NCBI GenBank assembly: GCA_016776905.1
Contig: JADHSM010000017.1
Coordinates: 1-64,000 of the forward strand
Direction of reading: 5' to 3'
Origin: Planctomycetota bacterium
GTDB lineage: Bacteria > Planctomycetota > UBA8108 > UBA1146
DNA: 64,000 bases
In this document: positions 1 through 8,078 of the stretch, in pieces
Layout of the letters: each line of letters starts with the position of its first letter
Position numbering within the stretch: position 1 is the first letter of the stretch
Translations under genes and position numbers: made by a program
The notes under the pieces: model-generated
Told to the model about the DNA's origin: nothing
Databases searched by the model: none
The model's input: the letters and a program-made list of their open reading frames with translations, nothing else

Positions 1-374
1 AGAAGCCGCGAAAGCTCTGAGTCGATGTGAATCGGTCGGACTGTCGTTGGAGGGCCTGGATCATCTGTCAGGAGAAGCTGCAGAAGAACTGTCTCGATGT
101 CGAGCCGATTGGCTGACCATCGGGGGTGGGGTACCAAAAGACGAGTCCCCTTAAGCTGTCGTTGGGATCTCTGGATAGCATTTCCGAAACCACCGCATCC
201 GCCTTGAGCCGATTTCAAGGACAGACTCTCATGCTCTTTGTGAAACACATCTCCGAAGAGGTCGCAGTGGCACTGAGTCACTACCCGGGGCTGCTGAACC
301 TGACTACACTGGAGACGTTGCCCGATGCTGCGGCGCACGCCCTCGCCGGTCGAAAAGCACGCAAAGACAAATAA
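1..374 (+). pseudogene. Frameshifted 3' part of a 22-24-residue leucine-rich-like repeat gene
   Basis: The gene enters from outside the window. In the frame of base 2 the repeat reads through LSLEGLDHLSGEAAEELSRC and stops at 152-154. In the frame of base 126 the same repeat resumes (LSLGSLDSISETTASALSR) and ends at 374. Unit starts at 156, 228 and 294 give a period of 72 then 66 bp. Between the LTI of the broken unit (113-121) and the next LSL (156) only 34 bp remain where 57-63 are expected, so about 23-29 bp are missing and the frame shifts. Such repeats are common in large planctomycete and verrucomicrobial proteins and have no assigned function. It could be a real pseudogene or an assembly error in a repeat. 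The frame change is clear; the cause is not. Confidence 0.6.
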
Positions 375-397
375 TCTGCATTCTGAAAGGGAACCGA

Positions 398-997
398 TTG
401 AACCGAGAGAATCAGCAAACCGAGCAATCCCCCCCTGGCTGGGTTCAATGGCTGATAGGCATCGGCGGACTTCGTCTCGCATTCATGTGGGGCTTCATGG
501 AGGCATCGGTGTTCTTTCTGGTTCCCGACATAGTGATCAGCATCACGGCTCTCTTCGGGTTCCGTCCTGCGCTGAAGCAGGTCGGCCTGGCGATCCTCGG
601 CACCTTGCTTGCAGGGATACCGCTCTTTCTCTGGGCACAACAGGATGCACCATCTGCAAGGCAGATGGTGCTCCATGTACCGTTTGTGCGCGCCTCGATG
701 GTGGAGGATGTGCGTGCCAATCTGGTCGAGAACGGGGCCAGCGCGTTGCTTCATGCCGCGACATCGGGCATCCCCTACAAACTCTTCGCGGTGGAGGCAC
801 CTGAACACATCAGCCTCACCGTATTTACACTGATGACGGTGCCATCTCGGCTGAAGCGGCTGCTGATCACGATTGCGTTTTTTGGGGGCATCGGCTGGTT
901 CCTTCGAAAACAAATCGGAACACATCCACGAACAGCTCTTGGGCTGCACCTGCTCTTCTGGGTCGGTAGTTACTCCTACTACTGGAGTATCATCTGA
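398..997 (+). CDS. Integral membrane protein, possibly DedA/YqaA (VTT)-like
   Basis: A 199-residue hydrophobic protein with about four membrane segments (roughly residues 17-40, 45-75, 145-165 and 175-195). The start is a TTG preceded by an AAAGGGA ribosome site about six bases upstream. The pattern GFMEASVFFLVPD near residues 32-44 followed by a long helix resembles the re-entrant start of YqaA/SNARE-associated proteins, whose members act in lipid or membrane homeostasis. That match is made by eye and is weak; 'conserved membrane protein' is the safe call. It begins 23 bases after the broken repeat gene and is followed by degraded sequence, so it has no clear operon partner. Confidence 0.6.
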   Translation: MNRENQQTEQSPPGWVQWLIGIGGLRLAFMWGFMEASVFFLVPDIVISITALFGFRPALKQVGLAILGTLLAGIPLFLWAQQDAPSARQMVLHVPFVRASMVEDVRANLVENGASALLHAATSGIPYKLFAVEAPEHISLTVFTLMTVPSRLKRLLITIAFFGGIGWFLRKQIGTHPRTALGLHLLFWVGSYSYYWSII

Positions 998-1515
998 TCT
1001 GCTCGGTCTCGTTCAGTCTGGTACCACGAGCCTGAACCCACCAACTGTGACTCGACCCACTTCGGATGTAGAATGCCGCCGCACCCTGGAAAGGTGGCAC
1101 TCCGATGGTTCAGGGATCTCTCTCCCGGATGGCGTCTGTTGCGATCTTGCTGGCCTCCATACCGGGAACTTCATCGACAGCGGACAATCCCTCGGTAACG
1201 AAATGACCCTGTCTGTCGCCACTGGTGATATCAATGGGGATGGGGCAGTCGACGTGGGCGATGGCATCTTTGTTCTCGATTATCTCTACGCGGGGGGAGC
1301 GTCGACTTGCCGAGATGCCAGCGATGCCAGCGGGGATGGTGCGGTCGATATCGGCGATGCCAAGGCGGAGGCCTGCGTCATCGATGGGCCAACGTTGCTC
1401 GCCGCCCTTCCAGTTTTCTTCCATGTCCGACTTGCTCCGAAAAATGGATGGTTTCCTGAACACCCCGTATGGAGAATTCGCCAACACTCTTAGTTGTGGG
1501 TAGAAAGTTTAAGAA
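998..1515. other. 518-bp stretch without an intact gene, containing a fossil of the propeller gene
   Basis: The only recognisable content is the chimeric copy at 1151-1362, described separately. The flanks 998-1150 and 1363-1515 match nothing else in the window that I can see. A 206-codon open frame crosses the region, but its sense content is limited to the fossil. No terminator was found. The next gene starts at 1516 with only a weak AAGTTTAAGAA purine run before it. Confidence 0.6.
1151..1362 (+). pseudogene. Chimeric fossil: one propeller blade fused to a dockerin-like module
   Basis: Bases 1151-1238 align with 3551-3638 (the blade containing NFIDSGQSLGNE) at a constant offset of 2400. 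Bases 1232-1362 align with 6952-7082 (the dockerin-like module) at a constant offset of 5720, with two mismatches over 131 bp. The two sources meet at a shared CAATGGRGA, and everything between them in the intact gene (about 3.3 kb) is absent. After 1362 similarity stops abruptly. The reading frame stays open across the join (SVATGDINGDGAVDVGDG), so the join preserved frame, but there is no signal peptide and the frame runs into unrelated sequence. It is a deleted or gene-converted copy of the gene at 3171-7199. Confidence 0.8.
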
Positions 1516-2886
1516 ATGAAAACCAGTACTGAATCTCAGCAATACACCGTAGCCATTTTTTGGTTTTTTCTACTATGCACCTCGGGTTGTGTTTCCATCG
1601 AAAAACAAGCCGGAAAATATCAACGACTAGAGCTCAAGAAATATGTGATCGTGCATCCCGAAGGTCGTCGGTCAACGCCTGAATATCAGGAGTTTGCTCT
1701 TTGGAAAACTCAGCAAGGCTACACTGTTGAATGGATCTCATTCGACCCAAAAGCATCTCCTCAAGAACGATTCATTTCAGTTTCACAACAACTCAAAGTC
1801 GCACACCCCGGAACCGGGCAAAGTGCGTATCTTTTGATCGCGGCATCCCAAGAAGAACTTCCGATGGGGCCTTGGCAAATCTCCGGCACCGATCTCACTA
1901 TCGCGTCCGACCTACCACTGATGGCAGGACGGGAAGAGCTGGGAGGTCGTATCGCGCCTAAAGATTGGAAACCCGCCCTCGACTTCCCACCCACATGGAT
2001 CTGCGGTCGCATCCCCTATAAACATCCCGAGGTGGTCGCAACCTCTCTCCGATCGGCGCGAATCTTCCATGAAAATGTCAAGCCCGTCAGTGCCCTTCTT
2101 GGCACTGAGCGATTTGCCATTTCCAACGATTCCTCGATGATCATGGCTGGAGTACGCGATGATTTAAAAGACCTCAACTGGAAGACCTATCTCTTCAACC
2201 AGGACTGGCCTCGCGACCAAAAAATCGATGACAAAACCGTGAATGTGACCGCCACCAAGACAGAGGGGAATCAAAAAACTATCTCGAAATTCGACATCGA
2301 GTGGAGTTTTATCTCTTCCTGGAATTTCAATTCTCCCGACATCGTCTATATCATCTCTCACAGCTCCAAAGGGTCGGGCAAGGATGACATTCAATTCATC
2401 GGGGCTGGAAATCAACTTTTCCATCCCCAAGCATTCCTCCTCTGGAACGATCCCAAATTTAATACCCGTCATGAACAGAGATCACCGGCAACTCCTGCGG
2501 TCTTCCTCACCACAGGGTGCACCATGGGAACACCAAACAACTCGATGTTGAATCTAATGGCAAGAGAGGGATGGACCGCCGCTATCCTCACGTCTACCCA
2601 CGACACGGCACCTCTACCCCTGTTCGCCGCAATCCGCGCAGAACGTGCGGCACCGCTTTACTTTGCCGAGAACCTCACCGTAGGTCAGTCGATTCACGCC
2701 ACACTGAATGCTTATCTGAAGGATTCAAAGTGGGATCCCGTAAACTGGCTGCTCTACCCCTGGGTGAAGAACGCGAAATTACAGAATGTCCTCGGCGTAA
2801 CGATTTACGGTGACCCCTCCATCTCACTAGAAAATCGAACCCGTCTGAAAAAACCACTGTCTTCTTTCGACGAAAGTAAAAACTGA
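1516..2886 (+). CDS. Lipoprotein with a gingipain-like (peptidase C25) caspase-fold domain
   Basis: The 456-residue product starts with a hydrophobic stretch and a lipobox-like TSGC with the candidate lipidated Cys at 25, so it is probably membrane-anchored outside the cytoplasm. The rest resembles the C25 (gingipain) caspase-like fold: an N-terminal YVIVHP strand with a following WKTQQGYTVEW segment, then a beta-strand ending in His282 (YIISHSSKG) and one ending in Cys335 (LTTGCTMG), the order and spacing expected for the His/Cys dyad. The C-terminal GDPSISL motif is also typical of C25 proteins. In gingipains a Gly usually follows the catalytic His; here Ser follows, so activity and specificity are uncertain. 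No neighbouring gene shares an obvious pathway. Confidence 0.7.
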   Translation: MKTSTESQQYTVAIFWFFLLCTSGCVSIEKQAGKYQRLELKKYVIVHPEGRRSTPEYQEFALWKTQQGYTVEWISFDPKASPQERFISVSQQLKVAHPGTGQSAYLLIAASQEELPMGPWQISGTDLTIASDLPLMAGREELGGRIAPKDWKPALDFPPTWICGRIPYKHPEVVATSLRSARIFHENVKPVSALLGTERFAISNDSSMIMAGVRDDLKDLNWKTYLFNQDWPRDQKIDDKTVNVTATKTEGNQKTISKFDIEWSFISSWNFNSPDIVYIISHSSKGSGKDDIQFIGAGNQLFHPQAFLLWNDPKFNTRHEQRSPATPAVFLTTGCTMGTPNNSMLNLMAREGWTAAILTSTHDTAPLPLFAAIRAERAAPLYFAENLTVGQSIHATLNAYLKDSKWDPVNWLLYPWVKNAKLQNVLGVTIYGDPSISLENRTRLKKPLSSFDESKN

Positions 2887-2947
2887 AAAACCACCCTGAC
2901 CACTGAAATGCCAAAGACTTGCGCCCTTCGCTTCAAAGCCTGAATAG

Positions 2948-3100
2948 CTTACAAGGGAGAGTTGCATCGGCACCAACGGCTCCGGTTCCATCGATATCGC
3001 AGAAGCCGTCACCACCACGATTATCTCTTCACCGATTGCAACTACACCGGAGGTTTCTGATTTTTGCGATCAAATTACCGGGACCTTCTGTCCAAGGTGA
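2948..3100 (+). pseudogene. Possible decayed dockerin-like relic
   Basis: Between in-frame stops at 2945 and 3098 there are 50 sense codons with no start codon. The segment IGTNGSGSIDIAEAV looks like a worn GDxNGDGSIDIxDAV dockerin calcium loop, and two Cys residues follow near the end (DFCDQ, TFCPR), as in the intact Cys-containing modules of this window. It lies directly upstream of the propeller-dockerin gene. The resemblance is short and may be chance. Confidence 0.25.
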
Positions 3101-3170
3101 GCCGAAATCCGGATGACTCATCCCTGTGGACACAGGTTTGTAAAGGTTTCATTGATGTGTGAGGTGGATC

Positions 3171-6100
3171 ATGCGTGCCGGTTTCTTTTTGTTTTTTTTA
3201 ATACTGACAACTTCAGCCACGGCGCAATCGGGTCCCTGTAGTGGACATGGTGAGTTCATACAAACCGGTCAATGGCTGGGCGGCATGGCGTGGAGCATGG
3301 GCGTGGATGTCGGCGACGTGAACAGCGACGGTCACCCCGATCTCGTGTTTGCCCGCGATCATGGACTGGGAAACCAGGTGTATCTGGGTGATGGATCCGG
3401 GCTCTTTACCGATACCGGCCAAAGCCTCGGAACCCACAACAGCCACGACATCGCACTGGCGGATCTGGATATGGACGGCGACCTCGATATGGTCGTTGCA
3501 AACACTCAGGTGGGTGGACCTGGGCAACCGAACAGAATCTACTTCAACGATGGTCTCCACTCCGGGAACTTCATCGACAGCGGCCAATCCCTCGGTAACG
3601 AAGCGTCCCAGTCAGTAGCCACCGGTGATATCAATGGAGACTCCTTCATCGATCTGGTGTTTTTCAACATGGGGGCCAACTGCACGGTGCACTTGAATGA
3701 CGGCAATGGTGGATTTGGATCTCCCGTACAATCCCTTGCCATGAATCGAAGTTTTGATGGCAAATTGGCTGATCTGAATGGGGATGGGCATCTCGATCTG
3801 GCGATCACTGACCTCTTCAATCCCGATCAAAAGATCTTTATCAATGACGGATCCGGTTCCTTCACCTTTCACAGCTCCGTCACTGTTTCAACGGGTTTGT
3901 ATTCCATTGCCGTAGCTGACGTGGATGGGGACTCTCTCCCAGATTTGATTTGCGGGGTCAACGGCGCAAATCAAATCTTCATCAATGACGGTTCCGCTAA
4001 CTTCGCCGACAGCGGACAACTTTTTGGCACTGCCGGCACCTCTGACATCGTCGCCGGAGACATCGATGGAGACTGTGACGCCGATCTGGTTGCAACAGAT
4101 GTGGATGGAGCCTTCCGTGTTTACCGCAATGATGGCGGCAACTTCATTGAGATCGCTGTAAATGATGATAGCGGCGTCGCCCTACAGCTTGCCGATGTCA
4201 ATCACGATGACACCCTCGATCTGATCGTCGCCAGTGGCGTCCCCGACATGGTCCATCTCAATCTGGGACCAGGCTCAGATTGCAATGGAAATGGAATTCC
4301 AGATAGCGTCGAAATCTCAGCAGATCCCTCCCTCGATTGCGATGGAAATGGAGCTATCGATCTATGCGAATTCTCCAGTGACCCCTTTCTTGATTGTGAC
4401 GAAAATGGAATTCTGGATAGTTGTGAAGGCGGTTTCGTCGATAGCGGCCAGGCTCTCAGTAACTTCTCCAGTGAAGATGTCGCCCTCGGCGACTTCGATG
4501 GCGATGGCGATCTCGATGCATGGGTGGCAAACCGCTACACCCAATCCAACCACGTGTGGATCAACGATGGATCAGGTAATTTCACAGACAGTGGCCAAAC
4601 TCTCGGCAACCATGACAGTTTCGCTGTCGACATCGGTGACCTCGATGGCGATGGCGATCTCGATGCATGGGTGGCAAACCGCAATGAACCCAATCACGTG
4701 TGGATCAATGACGGATTCGGCAACTTCACCCACAGCGGCCAGGCTCTCGGCAACTCCTGGAGCACCAGTGTCTCCCTCGGGGATCTCGATGGCGATGGCG
4801 ATCTCGACGCATGGGTAGCCAACTACGGTCAAGCCAACCGCGTGTGGCTCAACCTGGGCGGTGACCAAGGTGGAACTCCCGGAACCTTTGCCGACAGTGG
4901 CCAGGCGTTGGGTAACTCCAGCAGCCAAGACATCATCCTTAAAGACCTTGATGGAGATAGCGACCTCGATGCATGGGTGACCAACTACGGCCAAGCCAAC
5001 CGTGTTTGGATCAACCAGGGCGGTGATCAAGGTGGCACACCCGGCATCTATGCCGACAGCGGCCAAGCTCTAGGTAGCTCCAATAGCATCGGTGCCGCCC
5101 TCGGCGACCTCGACGGTGATGGAGATGTCGATGCTTGGGTAGCCAACTACGGTCAAGCCAATCGCGCCTGGATTAATCAGGGAGGCATTCAAGGGGGTAT
5201 CCCTGGCATTTATGCCGACAGTGGTCAACCCCTCGGCGGATCCGGTAGCTGGAGGGTCGCCCTGGGCGATGTCGATGGCGATGGTGACCTCGATGCATGG
5301 GTTGCAAACTATGGCGATAGCTCAGGGGGACAACCCAACCGCGTAGGCCTCAACGATGGATCAGGCAACTTTGCAGACAGCGGCCTGGCTCTCGGCAACT
5401 CGCCCAGCGCAGCTGTCGCTCTCGGTGACCTCGATGGCGATGGCGATCTCGATGCATGGGTTGCAAACACATGGAACTTCACGAACCCGAAGAATCGCGT
5501 GTGGATTAACTCATATCAATTTTGCAATGACTGCGACGGAAATGGAATTCAAGACAGCGTCGAAATCGCAGCGGATCCATCCATCGATTGCGATGAAAAT
5601 GGAGCCATTGATCTTTGCGAAATCTCCAATGATCCTTCTCTTGATTGCGACGGAAATGGGGTTCTGGATAGTTGTGAAAGTGTTTTCGTCGATAGCGGAC
5701 AGACTCTGGGCAACTCCTTTAGCGAGGGTGTCGCCCTCGGGGATCTCGATGGCGATGGCGATCTCGATGCATGGGTTGCAAACATCGGCATACACCAACC
5801 CAACCGCGTGTGGATCAATCAAGGGGGTGCTCAAGGGGGCACTCCCGGCACCTATGCCGACAGTGGTCAAATTCTTTTAGGCATTTACCGCCAAAGCCAA
5901 GATGTCGCCCTCGGCGATCTCGATGGCGATGGCGATCTTGACGCCTATGTCGCCAACGACGACAACGATCCCAACCGCCTGTGGATCAATCAGGGGGGTG
6001 CTCAAGGAGGTACTCCCGGCACCTATGCCACGGGTCAGGCTCTAGGTAACTCCAGGAGCGAGGGTGTCGCCCTCGGCGACCTCGATGGCGATGGCGATCT

Positions 6101-7199
6101 CGACGCCTATATCGCCAACAACAATTATCAACCCAACCGCGTATGGATCAATCAGGGGGGTGCTCAAGGGGGCACTCCAGGCACCTATGCCAACAGTTTT
6201 CAGGCTCTGAGTAACTCCACTAGCACCGATGTCGCCCTCGGCGACCTCGATGGCGATGGCGATCTCGATGCTTGGGTCGCAAACCTCAACCAACCCAACC
6301 GGGTATGGCTTAACGATGGCCTCGGCAACTTTATCGACAGTGGTCAGGCTCTGGGTAACTCCTGGAGCGAGGGTGTTGCCCTCGGGGATCTCGATGGCGA
6401 TGGCGATCTCGACGCTTATGTCGCCAACAGCCAACTTCAATCCAACCGCGTGTGGATCAATGATGGCCTCGGCAACTTTATCGACAGCGGCCCGACTCCG
6501 GGCAACTCCAGTAGTAGGAGTGTCGCCCTCGGGGACCTCGATGGCGATGGCGATCTCGATGCATGGGTTGCCAACTCCACCAACCATGCCAACCGCGTGC
6601 GGATCAATGACGGCCTCGGCAACTTTGCCTCCAGTAGCCAGGCTCTGGGTAACTCCTATAGCGAGAGTGTTGCCCTCGGGGATCTCGATGGCGATGGCGA
6701 TCTCGATGCATGGGTCGCAAACCTCTACTCGTTCACACACAACCGCGTGTGGATCAACTCAAGCCAATTTTGCAATGACTGCGACGGGAATGGGATTCAG
6801 GACAGCGTCGAAATCGCAGCGGATCCCTCCCTCGATTGCAATGCCAATGGCGTCCTTGACAGTTGCGACATCGCCTCGGGATTCAGCCTCGATACCGACG
6901 GCAGTGGGGTTCCCGACGAATGTGAAGGAATGAAATACATCAGCGGAGACAGCAATGGGGATGGGGCAGTCGACGTGGGCGATGGCATCTTTGTTCTCGA
7001 TTATCTCTTCGCGGGGGGAGCGTCGACTTGCCGAGATGCCAGCGATGCCAACGGGGATGGTGCGGTCGATATCGGCGATGCCATCTTCGTGTTGACCTAT
7101 CTCTTCAGCGGTGGTGTGGAACCTGCACCGCCCTTCCCGGCCTGCGGCGAAGATCCCACCGCCGATGCCCTAGAATGTGAGAGTTTCGACGGTTGCTAG
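3171..7199 (+). CDS. Secreted giant FG-GAP/VCBS protein: three propellers plus dockerin-like module
   Basis: A 1342-residue exported protein. The ATG at 3171 is preferred to the in-frame GTG at 3159 because GAGG sits six bases upstream and the signal peptide (about residues 1-20, ending ATAQS) begins there. Residues about 40-365 hold seven divergent FG-GAP blades. Residues about 420-780 hold seven and about 840-1200 hold seven more near-identical blades built on GDLDGDGDLDAWVAN, a calcium-binding loop. Three Cys/Asp-rich linkers (near 369-421, 784-840 and 1200-1253; DCDGNGxxDSxE type) separate or close the propellers, and a dockerin-like module with two Asp loops and Cys pairs ends the protein (about 1258-1340). 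Seven blades each suggest three integrin-alpha-like beta-propellers. The role is unknown; calcium-dependent adhesion or surface binding is inference. The 3' blades are highly alike at DNA level, which points to recent tandem expansion or conversion. Confidence 0.85.
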   Translation: MRAGFFLFFLILTTSATAQSGPCSGHGEFIQTGQWLGGMAWSMGVDVGDVNSDGHPDLVFARDHGLGNQVYLGDGSGLFTDTGQSLGTHNSHDIALADLDMDGDLDMVVANTQVGGPGQPNRIYFNDGLHSGNFIDSGQSLGNEASQSVATGDINGDSFIDLVFFNMGANCTVHLNDGNGGFGSPVQSLAMNRSFDGKLADLNGDGHLDLAITDLFNPDQKIFINDGSGSFTFHSSVTVSTGLYSIAVADVDGDSLPDLICGVNGANQIFINDGSANFADSGQLFGTAGTSDIVAGDIDGDCDADLVATDVDGAFRVYRNDGGNFIEIAVNDDSGVALQLADVNHDDTLDLIVASGVPDMVHLNLGPGSDCNGNGIPDSVEISADPSLDCDGNGAIDLCEFSSDPFLDCDENGILDSCEGGFVDSGQALSNFSSEDVALGDFDGDGDLDAWVANRYTQSNHVWINDGSGNFTDSGQTLGNHDSFAVDIGDLDGDGDLDAWVANRNEPNHVWINDGFGNFTHSGQALGNSWSTSVSLGDLDGDGDLDAWVANYGQANRVWLNLGGDQGGTPGTFADSGQALGNSSSQDIILKDLDGDSDLDAWVTNYGQANRVWINQGGDQGGTPGIYADSGQALGSSNSIGAALGDLDGDGDVDAWVANYGQANRAWINQGGIQGGIPGIYADSGQPLGGSGSWRVALGDVDGDGDLDAWVANYGDSSGGQPNRVGLNDGSGNFADSGLALGNSPSAAVALGDLDGDGDLDAWVANTWNFTNPKNRVWINSYQFCNDCDGNGIQDSVEIAADPSIDCDENGAIDLCEISNDPSLDCDGNGVLDSCESVFVDSGQTLGNSFSEGVALGDLDGDGDLDAWVANIGIHQPNRVWINQGGAQGGTPGTYADSGQILLGIYRQSQDVALGDLDGDGDLDAYVANDDNDPNRLWINQGGAQGGTPGTYATGQALGNSRSEGVALGDLDGDGDLDAYIANNNYQPNRVWINQGGAQGGTPGTYANSFQALSNSTSTDVALGDLDGDGDLDAWVANLNQPNRVWLNDGLGNFIDSGQALGNSWSEGVALGDLDGDGDLDAYVANSQLQSNRVWINDGLGNFIDSGPTPGNSSSRSVALGDLDGDGDLDAWVANSTNHANRVRINDGLGNFASSSQALGNSYSESVALGDLDGDGDLDAWVANLYSFTHNRVWINSSQFCNDCDGNGIQDSVEIAADPSLDCNANGVLDSCDIASGFSLDTDGSGVPDECEGMKYISGDSNGDGAVDVGDGIFVLDYLFAGGASTCRDASDANGDGAVDIGDAIFVLTYLFSGGVEPAPPFPACGEDPTADALECESFDGC

Positions 7200-7214
7200 A
7201 ATCGACTCCAATTG

Positions 7215-7256
7215 AAAAGCGGGTGACTGGGGACTCCCCCTCGTCACCCGCTTTTT
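7215..7256 (+). terminator. Intrinsic terminator after the propeller gene
   Basis: AAAAGCGGGTGAC at 7215-7227 pairs with GTCACCCGCTTTT at 7243-7255 and runs into a T tract. An inner GGGGA/TCCCC pairing extends the hairpin. It starts 16 bases after the stop codon at 7199. Confidence 0.9.
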
Positions 7257-7311
7257 GTATATTGGTTTCAGTCGCTGACCTCGCACCCCCTTTTTGAAAC
7301 CCAGTAGTTCC

Positions 7312-7956
7312 ATGTCTTTGCCCCCGAAAGCCCAGGAAGTGATTTCCCAACTCGAAACAGAGTCTCCCAAAATGGGGGATATCAAGAAACTCGCCAAATC
7401 CATCAAGAAGGACACGGAGCTGGCGTGGGAGTTGTGGGAAACGGGGGAGTACGTTCCCCGATTGCTGGCGGCACTGATCTTTGATCCCAAACAACTGACC
7501 GAAGAAGACTTCCACAAGTTTGCCAAAGAGATGACGGTGCACGATGAAAAGCAGCGTCACCAGATGGGGGACTGGCTGCTGGCGCATCAGTTGATGAAGA
7601 GCAAGGATCTGACCGCCTCCATGCTGACCTGGATGGAAAACCCGCTCCCCATCCTGCGACGCTTCTTCTGGTATCACCAGCTGCGCCTGCGTTGGACCGG
7701 CAAAACCCCACCACCGGAAAACAGTGCTGAGCTAATGGACGCCATCGAGGAAAAACTCGGCAGCGAAGACCCGGATGTGCAGTGGGCGATGAACGGTTGC
7801 GCCGGCTGGATCGGTGTCTTTGAACCCGAGTTCCGCGAGCGCTGTGTTCAGCTGGGAGATTCACTCGCACTGTATAAAGAAGAGAAGGTGCCAAAGAACT
7901 GCACCCCCAATTACCTGCCTGAGTTTATTCGCATCGAGGTGGGAAAACGGGAATAG
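7312..7956 (+). CDS. AlkD-like DNA alkylation repair protein (HEAT-like fold)
   Basis: A 214-residue, all-helical protein. The ATG at 7312 (MSLPPKAQEV) is chosen over the in-frame TTG at 7294, which adds six residues that look unlike the family. Features of the DNA alkylation repair (AlkC/AlkD-type HEAT repeat) family are visible: an early helix with ELAWELWETGEYVPRLLAA, a central RRFFWYHQLRLRW segment, WAMNGCAGWIG near residues 156-166, and a C-terminal LPEFIRIEVGKR. AlkD relatives excise or shield bulky or cationic alkylated bases. The catalytic residues cannot be confirmed by eye, so this may be a non-enzymatic relative. It is a single gene after a terminator and converges on the next minus-strand gene. 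Confidence 0.7.
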   Translation: MSLPPKAQEVISQLETESPKMGDIKKLAKSIKKDTELAWELWETGEYVPRLLAALIFDPKQLTEEDFHKFAKEMTVHDEKQRHQMGDWLLAHQLMKSKDLTASMLTWMENPLPILRRFFWYHQLRLRWTGKTPPPENSAELMDAIEEKLGSEDPDVQWAMNGCAGWIGVFEPEFRERCVQLGDSLALYKEEKVPKNCTPNYLPEFIRIEVGKRE

Positions 7957-8078
7957 CGGTCTCGACTTTCTCGCTGAGAATCATTTATTTCTCGACGCGA
8001 CCTGGGTCTTGTGGGAGGACGACCAGGAGAAGGAAGCGCGCATCTTCCCCATGGTTCGACGCTGACTCTGTTCACCGT

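Noticed and set aside
281-949. Long minus-strand open frame opposite the DedA-like gene
   Set aside because: Its composition (Cys/His/Arg-rich) is that of an antisense shadow; the plus-strand gene has membrane helices and a ribosome site.
873-1493. A 206-codon open frame as a real gene
   Set aside because: Only the fossil part has homology; it overlaps the previous gene, has no signal peptide or ribosome site, and the flanks match nothing.
4572-6740. Several long minus-strand frames inside the propeller gene
   Set aside because: They are periodic shadows of the GDLDGDGDLDAW repeat read backwards (EVAIAIEVAE-type).
7403-7894. Minus-strand frame opposite the AlkD-like gene
   Set aside because: Arg/Ser/Pro-rich shadow with no ribosome site.
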